Source: Endozoicomonas sp. ISHI1
Lineage (GTDB): Bacteria; Pseudomonadota; Gammaproteobacteria; Pseudomonadales; Endozoicomonadaceae
Length of the DNA: 64,000 nt
Assembly (NCBI RefSeq): GCF_024606225.1
Contig: NZ_JAGRPU010000025.1
Location: 21,817 to 85,816 of the forward strand
Direction of reading: 5' to 3'
In this document: piece by piece, positions 47,786 through 57,022 of the stretch
Layout of the letters: each line of letters opens with the position of its first letter
How positions within the stretch are numbered: the first letter of the stretch is position 1
The notes under the pieces: generated by a model
What the model saw: the letters and a program-made list of their open reading frames with translations, nothing else
What the model was told of the DNA's origin: nothing
The model's database searches: none
Position numbers and translations under genes: made by a program

Positions 47786-50020
47786 ATGCCCAACACCCAA
47801 ACCTCTAACAACCTTGCCGCCTTCATCTGGTCCGTAGCTGACCTCCTGCGGGGCGATTTCAAGCAGTCCCAGTACGGGCGCATCATCCTGCCGTTTACCC
47901 TGCTACGCCGTCTGGAATGTGTTCTGGAGCCCACCAAGGAAGCAGTGGTTGCCCAGCACGAAAAAGTGAAGGCTATGAACCTGCCTGAAGAGGGTATGGA
48001 GAAGATGCTGCTGCGTGCTTCTGGATTGTCGTTTTTCAATACTTCACCCATGAACCTGTCGAAGATGGGTCAGGGTGACATCAAGGACAACCTGGAAAAC
48101 TACGTTCTGTCGTTCTCCAAAGATGCCCGTGAAATTTTTGAGCATTTCAAGTTCGATGAGTTTGTCGGCAGCCTGAACGAAGCCAATTTGCTGTTTAAGG
48201 TAGTGGGAAAGTTTGCCACCATCGACCTGAGCCCGAAGGCCATCAGTAACCACGAAATGGGCCTGGTATTTGAAGAGCTGATCCGCCGCTTTGCTGAATC
48301 CTCCAACGAAACGGCCGGTGAACACTTCACCCCAAGGGACATTGTTGAACTCACCACCTCCCTGGTGTTTATGGAAGACGACGATGCCCTGAACAAGGAA
48401 GGCATTATCCGCACTATTTACGACCCTACGGCAGGTACAGGCGGCTTTCTGTCGTCTGGCATGGAATATGTGTACGAGCACAATAAAGATGCTGTAATGC
48501 GAGCCTTTGGCCAGGAGTTGAACCCTGAATCCTACGCCATCTGCAAAGCCGATATGCTGATCAAGGGGCAAGATGTCAGCCGCATCAAACTGGGCAACAC
48601 CCTGTCGAACGATCACCTCAGTGGCAACCAGTTTGACTACATGCTGTCTAATCCGCCATTCGGGGTGGACTGGAAGAAGATCGAAGGCACCATTAAAGAT
48701 GAGCATGAACACAAAGGCTACGACGGTCGCTTTGGCCCCGGCCTGCCAAGAGTGTCCGATGGTTCGCTGCTGTTCCTGATGCACCTGATCAGCAAGTTCA
48801 GGGACATCACGCCAGAGAACCAGAACCCCAGCCGCATCGGCATTATCCTCAACGGTTCGCCGCTGTTTACCGGCAGTGCAGGCAGTGGTGAAAGCGAGAT
48901 TCGCCGTTATATTCTCGAAGCCGACCTGCTCGAAGCCATTGTCTCCCTGCCTACAGACATGTTCTACAACACCGGTATCGCTACCTATGTGTGGGTGCTG
49001 AGCAATAAAAAGTCCGATGAACGCAAAGGTAAAGTGCAGCTGATTAACGGCGTAAACCTGTGCGGCAAGATGCGTAAGTCCCTGGGCTCCAAGCGAAACA
49101 TAATGAGCGAAGCTGACCGTCGCATCATTACCCAAAACTTTGGAGCCTTTACAGAAGCATCCGAAGAAAACTTTGCCGCCAAAATTTTCGACAGTCATGA
49201 ATTCGGCTACCGTCGTATTACCGTGGAACGCCCACTTCGCCTGTCCGCCCAGATTACTGATGACGCTGTAACGGGTCTACGCTATGCACCCAAGCCGTAT
49301 AACGCCGTTATGCGCTGGATGGTTGAGGAATTCGGCACAGAATGTCATACAACACTGACAGACAACGAAGAAACCATTCGCACCAAGATCAAAAAAGACT
49401 TCAAAGAACTGAAAGAGAAGCAGATTAAAGAGGTACTGAACGACAAACTCTGGCTATTCCAGCGGGGGCTGATGGAGAAAGCCCAAACTCTGCAAAATAC
49501 AGTCGGAACGGTACTGTCCAACGACTTTAACCAGTTCGATAAAGACCTGAAAGCCGCCCTCAAAGCCGCCAACCTGAAGCTGGATGCCAAAGAGAAAAAG
49601 CAGTTCCTCGTTGCCGTCACCTTCAAGAACCCCGAAGCCGAGCCAGTCATCAAAAAGGTGCTGAAGGAAGAAGCCCAACCACTCTACGGCGCATTTGAAT
49701 ACAAAGGCAAAATCGTCGAATTCCAGACCGATGGCGACCTGCGGGATAACGAGAACATTCCTCTTGACCCATCAATGCCCACCCACATCCTGATCGAAAC
49801 CTACTTCAACCGGGAAGTGGCTCCCCATGTACCGGATGCCTGGATCAATGCCGACAAGTGCGATGCCCAGGATGGTGAAGTTGGAATTGTGGGTTACGAG
49901 ATTCCTTTTAACCGACACTTCTATGTGTATCAGCCGCCCCGTGCGCTGGAAGCCATTGATGCTGATCTGGATGCGGTGAGTGCTAGAATCATGAACCTGT
50001 TGAAAGAGGTTCATTCATGA
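47786..50020 (+). CDS. hsdM: Type I restriction-modification methyltransferase subunit HsdM
   Basis: 744 residues. An HsdM N-terminal helical domain (about 10-150, [16 protein letters not shown]) is followed by the N6-adenine methyltransferase fold: the SAM motif [13 protein letters not shown], and the catalytic NPPF at 289-292 ([11 protein letters not shown]). A C-terminal extension of about 200 residues beyond the core, rich in Lys and Glu, is longer than in E. coli HsdM. It methylates adenine with HsdS and is required for restriction. Its stop overlaps the next ATG by 4 bp, the start of a five-gene coupled operon. Confidence 0.94.
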   Translation: MPNTQTSNNLAAFIWSVADLLRGDFKQSQYGRIILPFTLLRRLECVLEPTKEAVVAQHEKVKAMNLPEEGMEKMLLRASGLSFFNTSPMNLSKMGQGDIKDNLENYVLSFSKDAREIFEHFKFDEFVGSLNEANLLFKVVGKFATIDLSPKAISNHEMGLVFEELIRRFAESSNETAGEHFTPRDIVELTTSLVFMEDDDALNKEGIIRTIYDPTAGTGGFLSSGMEYVYEHNKDAVMRAFGQELNPESYAICKADMLIKGQDVSRIKLGNTLSNDHLSGNQFDYMLSNPPFGVDWKKIEGTIKDEHEHKGYDGRFGPGLPRVSDGSLLFLMHLISKFRDITPENQNPSRIGIILNGSPLFTGSAGSGESEIRRYILEADLLEAIVSLPTDMFYNTGIATYVWVLSNKKSDERKGKVQLINGVNLCGKMRKSLGSKRNIMSEADRRIITQNFGAFTEASEENFAAKIFDSHEFGYRRITVERPLRLSAQITDDAVTGLRYAPKPYNAVMRWMVEEFGTECHTTLTDNEETIRTKIKKDFKELKEKQIKEVLNDKLWLFQRGLMEKAQTLQNTVGTVLSNDFNQFDKDLKAALKAANLKLDAKEKKQFLVAVTFKNPEAEPVIKKVLKEEAQPLYGAFEYKGKIVEFQTDGDLRDNENIPLDPSMPTHILIETYFNREVAPHVPDAWINADKCDAQDGEVGIVGYEIPFNRHFYVYQPPRALEAIDADLDAVSARIMNLLKEVHS

Positions 50021-51069
50021 GCAAGCCAAAAAACAACATTAACCTGAGCCTGAATAAGGAATACAAAAGCTGGCTGAAAAACCTTAAACAGAAGGTGCTG
50101 GCAACCCAACTCAAGGCAGCCGTTCAGGTGAACTCCACTCTGCTGAATTTTTACTGGGAACTGGGGGAAGACATTGTTCGGCGGCAGGTTGAAGCAAATT
50201 GGGGTGATGGTTTTTTAAAGCAGCTGAATAAGGATTTAAGCAGCGAATTCCCTGATATTAAAGGCTTTTCCCTCAGCAACATCAAATACATCCGTCAGTG
50301 GCATCTGTTCTACCGGGATGAGGTTGAAAAAAGCCAACAGCTTGTTGGCCAATTAACGTCGATTCCCTGGGGGCATAACCTGAAGATAATCAGCAAGTGC
50401 CAAACAACGGCTGAAGCTCTGTATTACGTGGGCAAAACCATAGAACATGGCTGGAGCCGAAACGTCCTCACTCACCAGATTGAAAGTGGACTTTGGCAGC
50501 GGAAGGGACAAGCGCCCAACAACTTCAATGCAACGCTGCCTGCCGTCCAGTCCGACCTTGCACAGCAAACCCTGAAAGACCCCTATATGTTTGACTTTCT
50601 TGCCTTCACTGATAATTACACAGAGCGAGAGCTGGAGCAGGGATTGATTAAGCATATCACTCAGTTTCTACTGGAATTGGGATCAGGTTTTGCCTACATG
50701 GGCAAGCAGTTTCATATACAGGTAGGACCGCAGGATTTTTATATTGACCTCTTATTTTATCATGCACACCTGCATTGCTACGTAGTCATTGAACTGAAAG
50801 CGGGTGACTTCAGGCCGGAACATGCAGGCAAACTGAATTTTTATATCAAAGCGGTAGATGAACTGGTACGCAGGGAGGGCGATGCGCCGACTATCGGCAT
50901 TCTGCTGTGTAAGAACAAGAACAAACTCGTGGCGGAATACGCCCTCAGCGATATTCAAAAGCCTATTGGTGTTTCGGAATACCAACTGACCCAATCACTG
51001 CCAGAAAATCTGCAATCGCAACTGCCCAGTATTGAAGAAATTGAGCAGGGACTGGGGGGTGAGTTGTGA
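50017..51069 (+). CDS. DUF1016 (YhcG-type) PD-(D/E)XK nuclease-domain protein, intact copy
   Basis: 350 residues. The DUF1016 N-terminal helical domain (about 15-165, with [12 protein letters not shown] and [11 protein letters not shown]) is followed by a PD-(D/E)XK nuclease domain (about 190-340), where [10 protein letters not shown] and [10 protein letters not shown] carry the acidic and Lys residues. The family is often linked to type I restriction loci. Proposed roles include DNA processing, and the function here is inferred. It is embedded between hsdM and hsdS with 4-bp overlaps on both sides, so it is made with the restriction enzyme. It is the full-length paralogue of the fragments at 47468 and 58421. 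Confidence 0.88.
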   Translation: MSKPKNNINLSLNKEYKSWLKNLKQKVLATQLKAAVQVNSTLLNFYWELGEDIVRRQVEANWGDGFLKQLNKDLSSEFPDIKGFSLSNIKYIRQWHLFYRDEVEKSQQLVGQLTSIPWGHNLKIISKCQTTAEALYYVGKTIEHGWSRNVLTHQIESGLWQRKGQAPNNFNATLPAVQSDLAQQTLKDPYMFDFLAFTDNYTERELEQGLIKHITQFLLELGSGFAYMGKQFHIQVGPQDFYIDLLFYHAHLHCYVVIELKAGDFRPEHAGKLNFYIKAVDELVRREGDAPTIGILLCKNKNKLVAEYALSDIQKPIGVSEYQLTQSLPENLQSQLPSIEEIEQGLGGEL

Positions 51070-52469
51070 TGGATGGTAACAGCCTTGAGCGCAAAAGATA
51101 TGCGGCTTATCCGGAATATATGGATTCTGGGGTTGAGTGGTTGGGTGATGTTCCAAAAGACTGGAGTGTCATTCCCGTAAAATACTTGGCTGAACTGACT
51201 CCGAAAAAATCCGCCATTGATCCTTCAGTAATGGACAAAGAATGCAGCTTCCTTCCAATGGAAAAGCTAAAGCTGAACTCCATCACTCTGGATGAAACAC
51301 GCAAAATCAGTGATGTGTATGACGGATATACATACTTTGAAAATGGCGATGTTCTCATAGCAAAAGTAACACCATGCTTTGAGAACAAGAATATGGCTGT
51401 AGCTGCTGGCCTTACCAATGGAATTGGTTTTGGTTCATCAGAAATATATGTTCTTCGATCTAACGGCAGAGTAAATAACCGATTCCTGTATTATCGCCTT
51501 CAAGAAGACAGCTTCATGGATATCGCAACTGCGGCCATGACTGGAGCTGGAGGCTTGAAGCGTGTTCCAGGCGAAGTCGTTAATACATATTCATTTGCAA
51601 CCCCTGAGTATGCTGAACAAACCCATATTGCCAACTTCCTCGACCACGAAACCGCCAAAATCGACACCCTGATCGAAGAACAGCAATCCCTGATCCGGCT
51701 GTTGAAAGAAAAACGACAGGCGGTGATCAGTCATGCTGTCACCAAGGGGCTGAACCCGGATGCACCGATGAAGGATTCCGGTGTAGAGTGGCTTGGGGAA
51801 GTGCCGGAGCATTGGAAAGTTGTTTCTTTAAAACATTTGGTATCTACGCCAATTATTGACGGTCCCCATGAATCCCCAACTCGACAAGATGAAGGGGTTC
51901 CGTTTATCTCGGCAGAAGCTATATCAGGCGGAACAATCAATTTTGATAAAAAATGGGGCTACATTTCTGCTGAAAATCATGAGCGTTATTCCAAGCGTTA
52001 TTCTCCACAGTATGGCGATATATTAATGGTCAAATTGGGCGCAACTACAGGTCGAGTTGCGCTCGTTACAACAGATGAAATGTTCAATATATGGGTTCCC
52101 TTGGCAATAGTACGAACCAAGGCAGCCGCATTATCGAAGTTTGTATTCTATTTGTTCCAATCATCCGAAGTGCAAGATGCGATTCAGTTATCTTGGACGT
52201 ATGGAACTCAGCAGACACTGGGTTTAAAGACTTTAGGGAATTTAAGCGTCCCAGCACCTTCTGATGAAGAGGCTGTAGCCATTGTTGAGCATATTGAATC
52301 TATAATTTCCGCTTTTGATCTTTCTCTGCAAGAAAGTCAACATTCGATTGAGCTTCTCCAAGAACGCCGCACAGCCCTAATCTCCGCTGTCGTCACCGGC
52401 AAAATTGACGTGCGTGACTGGCAACCAGAAGCACAACAACAAGAACAACCCACAGAGGCCACCGCATGA
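51066..52469 (+). CDS. hsdS: Type I restriction-modification specificity subunit HsdS
   Basis: 467 residues with the expected twofold design. Each target-recognition domain starts with a DSGVEWLGxVPxxW motif (residues near 18 and 238) and is followed by a helical spacer (HETAKIDTLIEEQQSLIRLL and ESQHSIELLQERRTALISAV). Two different recognition domains imply a bipartite DNA target, which cannot be read from sequence. The C-terminus is Gln/Glu-rich. Overlaps of 4 bp join it to both flanking DUF1016 genes. Confidence 0.94.
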   Translation: MMDGNSLERKRYAAYPEYMDSGVEWLGDVPKDWSVIPVKYLAELTPKKSAIDPSVMDKECSFLPMEKLKLNSITLDETRKISDVYDGYTYFENGDVLIAKVTPCFENKNMAVAAGLTNGIGFGSSEIYVLRSNGRVNNRFLYYRLQEDSFMDIATAAMTGAGGLKRVPGEVVNTYSFATPEYAEQTHIANFLDHETAKIDTLIEEQQSLIRLLKEKRQAVISHAVTKGLNPDAPMKDSGVEWLGEVPEHWKVVSLKHLVSTPIIDGPHESPTRQDEGVPFISAEAISGGTINFDKKWGYISAENHERYSKRYSPQYGDILMVKLGATTGRVALVTTDEMFNIWVPLAIVRTKAAALSKFVFYLFQSSEVQDAIQLSWTYGTQQTLGLKTLGNLSVPAPSDEEAVAIVEHIESIISAFDLSLQESQHSIELLQERRTALISAVVTGKIDVRDWQPEAQQQEQPTEATA

Positions 52470-53512
52470 GCAAAACACCCGATTCATCAAAAGAGCCAGG
52501 TAACCTGTTCGGCGACATCAAGGACCTGATACAAAGAGCCAAACAACGGGCAGCGGTGGCCATCAATGCCGAGCTGACCCTCCTGTACTGGCAGGTGGGG
52601 CAGCGCATTCATACTGAGGTGCTGAAAGGTGAAAGAGCCGATTACGGCAAGCAAATTATCACTGATCTGGCTAAAAAACTGACAGCAGCCTTTGGCAGGG
52701 GATGGAGCAACAAACAACTCCATCATTGTCTCCGCTTTGCGGAGACTTTTCCCGATCCTGAGATTGTCTCCGCAGTGCGGAGACAATTGAGCTGGACCCA
52801 TATAAAAGCACTGATTTATATCGAAGACGACCTGAAAAGAGAGTTCTACTACCTGATGGCAGCTCAGGAAGGCTGGTCAACCCGAACCCTGCAAAATCGC
52901 ATGGGCAGCTTGATGTACGAGCGCACAATGCTGTCCAGAAAGCCAGAAACAACCATAGAGCACGACCTGAACCAATTGCGGGAAAAAGGCAGGATCAATG
53001 AAAGTTTTGTATTGAAAGAGCCTTACCTTCTCGACTTCCTCGACCTGAATGACACCTTCGTGGAAAAAGACCTTGAAGACGCCATTCTGCGAGAAATGCA
53101 GCAATTCCTGCTAGAAATGGGTATGGGCTTTACGTTTGTTGCCCGCCAGCACCGGGTTCTGATCGATGATGACGACTTTTATATTGATCTGCTGTTCTAT
53201 AACAGAGACCTGAACCGTCTGGTGGCTATTGAACTGAAAAAAGATAATTTCAAGGCAGAATACAAAGGTCAGATGGAACTATACCTGCGTTGGCTTGATA
53301 AATACGATCGCCGACCCGGTGAAGAATCGCCTGTTGGTATCATACTTTGTGCAGGTAAAAAGCAAGAACAGATTGAGTTACTGGGACTACATGAAGGTGA
53401 TATCCATGTTGCAGATTATCTCACCAAAATGCCACCCAAAGAACTATTGGAAGAACGCTTCCAGCAAGCTGTCCGCAACGCCCGAAAACGTATTGAGAAT
53501 AAAACTGAATAG
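52466..53512 (+). CDS. Second DUF1016 (YhcG-type) PD-(D/E)XK nuclease-domain protein
   Basis: 348 residues and clearly different from the 50017 copy. The N-terminal domain contains YWQVGQRIHTEVL, YGKQIITDLAKKL and WSTRTLQNRMGSLMYER, and the nuclease domain contains [20 protein letters not shown] with ELKKDNFKAEYKGQ. The coding sequence includes two DNA palindromes (52728-52746 and 52763-52787) in the CLRFAETFPDPEIVSAVRRQ region, and similar palindromes follow the gene. It sits between hsdS (4-bp overlap) and hsdR (about 130 bp gap). Confidence 0.88.
   Translation: MSKTPDSSKEPGNLFGDIKDLIQRAKQRAAVAINAELTLLYWQVGQRIHTEVLKGERADYGKQIITDLAKKLTAAFGRGWSNKQLHHCLRFAETFPDPEIVSAVRRQLSWTHIKALIYIEDDLKREFYYLMAAQEGWSTRTLQNRMGSLMYERTMLSRKPETTIEHDLNQLREKGRINESFVLKEPYLLDFLDLNDTFVEKDLEDAILREMQQFLLEMGMGFTFVARQHRVLIDDDDFYIDLLFYNRDLNRLVAIELKKDNFKAEYKGQMELYLRWLDKYDRRPGEESPVGIILCAGKKQEQIELLGLHEGDIHVADYLTKMPPKELLEERFQQAVRNARKRIENKTE
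52728..52746. repeat. Palindrome 1 (GTCTCCGC/GCGGAGAC), inside the DUF1016 gene
   Basis: 8-bp arms with a TTT loop. It is translated in frame as part of CLRFAET. Confidence 0.75.
52763..52787. repeat. Palindrome 2 (ATTGTCTCCGC/GCGGAGACAAT), inside the DUF1016 gene
   Basis: 11-bp perfect arms with an AGT loop, coding for IVSAVRRQL. It shares GTCTCCGC with palindrome 1. Confidence 0.85.
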
Positions 53513-53522
53513 TGGAATCCTC

Positions 53523-53551
53523 GAATTGTCTCCGCAGTGTGGAGACAATTC
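53523..53551. repeat. Palindrome 3, just after the DUF1016 stop
   Basis: GAATTGTCTCC and GGAGACAATTC arms, 11 bp, around GCAGTGT. It is a non-coding relative of palindrome 2. It could act as a terminator stem but lacks a T-run. Confidence 0.85.
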
Positions 53552-53564
53552 AGACAGATTGATA

Positions 53565-53591
53565 CATTGTGCAGACACTGTCTGCACAATG
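53565..53591. repeat. Palindrome 4, upstream of hsdR
   Basis: CATTGTGCAGA and TCTGCACAATG arms, 11 bp, around CACTG. It has a different sequence from palindromes 1-3 but the same architecture. It lies 52 bp before the hsdR ATG. Confidence 0.8.
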
Positions 53592-53643
53592 CCTGAAGAG
53601 TCCCATATCGAGACCTTTAGGTACCATTTTGAGACCGTGAAAT

Positions 53644-56600
53644 ATGGATAGCACCACCGAATCGATATTCCAAAACGATATGATCGCCCGCCTGCAAGCC
53701 AAAGGCTGGCTGCTGGGCAGTGGTGACCAGTACGACCGGGAAACGGCGTTGTATACCAGCGATGTGCTGGATTTTGTGAAGAACACCCAGCCGAAGGAAT
53801 GGCAGAAATTCTGCAAAAGCTTCCCGATGGATTCGGAACAGCATTTTATCAGCCATCTGGTCAACCAGTTAAAGAAAGCCGACGCTAATGCCATTGATAA
53901 GGAGCTTCGCAGCTTTGGCACACTGGGCGTATTGCGTCATGGTTTGAAGATTCGCAATGCCCGGTTCTCCCTGTGCCAGTTTATGCCGGAACATACCCTG
54001 AACCCGGATACGCTGGCCCGCTATAAAGAAAACCGTTGTCGTGTGGTGCCGGAGCTTGTTTATTCGCCTTATGTCAATCTTGTCCCCCCATCCCAACCTT
54101 CCCCCGAGGGGGAAGGCGTCGACGCACATCTGGCAGAAACCGGTAAAAAAGCCAAGGCATGGCGCATTGATCTGGTGTTGTTTATCAACGGTTTGCCCGT
54201 GGCAACGCTGGAGCTGAAATCGGAATTCAAACAGGCCATCGAAAACGCTAAACGACAATATCAAAAGACCCGTCTGCCCAAAGACCCGGAAACCGGCAAG
54301 CCGGAACCGTTGCTGACTTTTAAACGGGGTGCGCTGGTGCATTTCGCCGTGAGTCAGTACGAAGTGTATATGGCGACTAAACTGGCGGGCAGCGATACCT
54401 TCTTTCTGCCGTTTAACAAAGGCACGGCGGAAGGCGGTGCTGGCAATGATACACCAGAAGACAAGAATGAATACGCCACCGAATACCTGTGGAACGAGGT
54501 ACTGCTGCCCGATAACCTGCTGAATATTATCGGTCGGTTTGTGCATTTGCAGATCGAAGAGAAGGAAGACTGGGAAGGCCGCAAGTCGAAAAAGGAAACC
54601 CTGATCTTTCCCCGTTATCACCAGTGGGATGTAGTCACCAAGCTGATTGCAGCGGCCAGGGCGGAAGGCACAGGCAACAAGTATCTGGTGCAGCACAGTG
54701 CCGGTTCCGGTAAATCCAACTCCATTGCCTGGACTGCCCACCAGCTTTCCACTCTTTATGATGACGAAGGCAATAAGCAGTTCCATTCGGTGATAGTCAT
54801 TACCGACCGAACCGTGCTGGACGATCAGCTACAAGACACCATTTACCAGTTTGAACACGCCGACGGTGTAGTGGGGCGTATCAACAAAAAAGAAGGCGAT
54901 GGCTCCAAGTCGGAGAAGCTGGCAGCGGCCCTGGAGAGTGCTCAACCGATTATTATTGTCACCATCCAAACCTTCCCTTATGTATTGGCGGCCATTGAGA
55001 ACAGTACCAGACTGAAGGAACGCCGTTACGCCGTGATTGCCGACGAAGCTCATTCGTCACAAACCGGCTCCACCGCCCGCAAGCTGAAAGAAGTGTTGAT
55101 GGTGGAGGGTGTCTCTTCTGATAAAGAGTATGGGGATGAGGACAAAGAACTGTCTTCAGAAGATATGCTGGACGCAACCATTGCCTCACGCCGGGGCAGC
55201 AGCAACCTGAATTACTATGCGTTCACTGCGACACCCAAGGCGAAAACTCTGGAGTTGTTTGGTCGCCTGCCCAAGCCCAATGAGCCTGCTTCCAAGAAGA
55301 ACCTGCCCGAAGCCTTCCATGTGTACTCCATGCGCCAGGCCATTGAGGAAGGCTTTATTCTCGACGTGCTGAAAAACTACACCAACTACAAGGTGGCTTA
55401 TCAGCTGGCCCAAAAAATAGAGGCCAAGGACGAAGAGGTAGACAGCAAAAAAGCCAAGGTGAAACTCAACCGCTGGGTGCGGCTCCATGAGTACAATATT
55501 TCCCAAAAAGTAAAAGTCATCATCGAGCACTACAAAGAGCATGTCATGGGCTTGCTGGGTGGTCAGGCCAAGGCGATGGTGGTCACCAGTTCCCGTAAGG
55601 AAGCAGTGCGTTATAAGTTGGCGTTTGATAAATATCTTTCAGAGCACAACAGTTCGATCGCCGTGATGATTGCCTTCTCCGGCGAGGTGGAATTTCACAA
55701 AGACGACCCGGACAGCGCTGCTCTGCTGGACCAAAAATTTACTGAAACCGCTATGAACCCTGCGCTAAAAGGCCGGGACATGCGTAAAGCCTTCGACACC
55801 GACGACTACCAGATTATGCTGGTCGCCAACAAATTCCAGACCGGCTTTGACCAACCCAAGCTCTGCGCCATGTATGTGGACAAACCTCTGGGGGGAGTTG
55901 AATGTGTGCAAACCCTGTCCCGCCTGAACCGTACTTACCCCGGGAAAGCCGAGTGCGGCACTTTTGTGTTGGATTTCGTCAATGAGCCGGAAGAGATTCT
56001 GGACGCGTTTCAGCCGTATTACCAAATCGCTGAACTGGCGGATGTGACAGACCCGGATAAGGTATTCGACCTTTACGAAAAGCTCCGTGCCAGCGGCATT
56101 TTCACCTGGAACGAAGTCGAACAGTTCTGCGAGGCTTTTCTTTCCAAGAGCAAAAGCAATGCAGCGGTGAGCAATATCTGCAAGCCCGCTGTGGATCGCT
56201 GGCAGAAACGGTACAGTTCCGCCGTAGAGGCTTATGTTTGTGCCAAGGAGATGTTTGAACGCACCAAGAAGACCAAAGATGCCGTGTTAATCGCTAATGC
56301 TGAAAACAGCTTCAAAGAGTGCAAGCTGGAAAAAGATCGGCTGGAAATCTTCAAGAAGGATTTAGGCACCTTCACCCGTTTCTACGAGTTTATGTCCCAG
56401 ATTGTGGACTACGACGACAAGGATCTGGAAAAACTCAGCCTCTTCGCCCGCTACCTGCGCCCATTGCTCCGTGAAAAAATCATCGAGGAAGATGACATCG
56501 ACCTGGATAACGTGGTGATGAGCCATTACCGGTTGTCCAGGATTCGACAGCAGGCCATTTCTTTAAAAGAGAGGGAACTGAAGGAAGACGCTGAGGGCTA

Positions 56601-56958
56601 TAAACTGGAACCCTCCAGCGATGTTGGTTCAGCCAAACCCAAGAACAAGAAAGAAGAGTTCTTATCCCAGATTGTGGCACGGCTGAATGAGATGTTTATT
56701 ACCGACAACCTCACCGATGCGGATCTGATCAGTTATGCCTTCACCGTTCGGGACAAACTGGCCGAAAACGAAACCGTGATGAAGCAGATTGAGAACAATA
56801 CCGCTGAACAAGCACTGCTCGGTGACTTCCCACAAGCCATTGATGACGCTGTAATGGACAGCAACGAAGCCCAACAGGAAATGATGTTGCAGTATCTTTC
56901 CAACCCTGAATTGGCTCGGGGCTTTGCCAGGGTTGTGTTTGATATGTTGAAGGGGTGA
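53644..56958 (+). CDS. hsdR: Type I restriction-modification endonuclease/translocase HsdR
   Basis: 1104 residues. The N-terminal nuclease domain has the PD-(D/E)XK core (IDLVLFINGLPVATLELK, Glu190 and Lys192). The SF2 translocase follows with Walker A HSAGSGKSNSIAW (Lys357), DEAH at 467-470 and motif VI near the end of the second RecA fold (QTLSRLNRTYPGK). Near residues 148-160 the insert PPSQPSPEGEG is encoded by a GC-rich palindromic element and looks like a REP-type insertion tolerated in frame. ATG at 53644 follows a weak ribosome binding site. It cuts unmodified DNA in complex with HsdM and HsdS. Confidence 0.94.
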   Translation: MDSTTESIFQNDMIARLQAKGWLLGSGDQYDRETALYTSDVLDFVKNTQPKEWQKFCKSFPMDSEQHFISHLVNQLKKADANAIDKELRSFGTLGVLRHGLKIRNARFSLCQFMPEHTLNPDTLARYKENRCRVVPELVYSPYVNLVPPSQPSPEGEGVDAHLAETGKKAKAWRIDLVLFINGLPVATLELKSEFKQAIENAKRQYQKTRLPKDPETGKPEPLLTFKRGALVHFAVSQYEVYMATKLAGSDTFFLPFNKGTAEGGAGNDTPEDKNEYATEYLWNEVLLPDNLLNIIGRFVHLQIEEKEDWEGRKSKKETLIFPRYHQWDVVTKLIAAARAEGTGNKYLVQHSAGSGKSNSIAWTAHQLSTLYDDEGNKQFHSVIVITDRTVLDDQLQDTIYQFEHADGVVGRINKKEGDGSKSEKLAAALESAQPIIIVTIQTFPYVLAAIENSTRLKERRYAVIADEAHSSQTGSTARKLKEVLMVEGVSSDKEYGDEDKELSSEDMLDATIASRRGSSNLNYYAFTATPKAKTLELFGRLPKPNEPASKKNLPEAFHVYSMRQAIEEGFILDVLKNYTNYKVAYQLAQKIEAKDEEVDSKKAKVKLNRWVRLHEYNISQKVKVIIEHYKEHVMGLLGGQAKAMVVTSSRKEAVRYKLAFDKYLSEHNSSIAVMIAFSGEVEFHKDDPDSAALLDQKFTETAMNPALKGRDMRKAFDTDDYQIMLVANKFQTGFDQPKLCAMYVDKPLGGVECVQTLSRLNRTYPGKAECGTFVLDFVNEPEEILDAFQPYYQIAELADVTDPDKVFDLYEKLRASGIFTWNEVEQFCEAFLSKSKSNAAVSNICKPAVDRWQKRYSSAVEAYVCAKEMFERTKKTKDAVLIANAENSFKECKLEKDRLEIFKKDLGTFTRFYEFMSQIVDYDDKDLEKLSLFARYLRPLLREKIIEEDDIDLDNVVMSHYRLSRIRQQAISLKERELKEDAEGYKLEPSSDVGSAKPKNKKEEFLSQIVARLNEMFITDNLTDADLISYAFTVRDKLAENETVMKQIENNTAEQALLGDFPQAIDDAVMDSNEAQQEMMLQYLSNPELARGFARVVFDMLKG
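54082..54120. repeat. REP-like palindromic insertion inside hsdR
   Basis: CCTTCCCCC and GGGGGAAGG form the stem around GA (54098-54117). It is translated as PSQPSPEGEG. Boundaries are approximate. Confidence 0.6.
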
Positions 56959-56965
56959 GTGAGTG

Positions 56966-56999
56966 CCCTGCACTGGGCTTCATTGCTGAAGTGCAGGGT
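56966..56999. terminator. Stem-loop between hsdR and the HTH gene
   Basis: CCCTGCACT pairs with AGTGCAGGG across a 15-nt loop. It could end both convergent transcripts, although the T-run is poor. Confidence 0.5.
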
Positions 57000-57022
57000 A
57001 AGATTTCCATATTTGTTCTGAC

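Noticed and set aside
48044..49198. 384-codon - strand frame opposite hsdM
   Set aside because: It lies entirely inside hsdM, whose methyltransferase motifs are clear. The reverse frame has no family features.
53869..54786. 305-codon - strand frame opposite hsdR
   Set aside because: Shadow of the hsdR nuclease and translocase region. No independent support.
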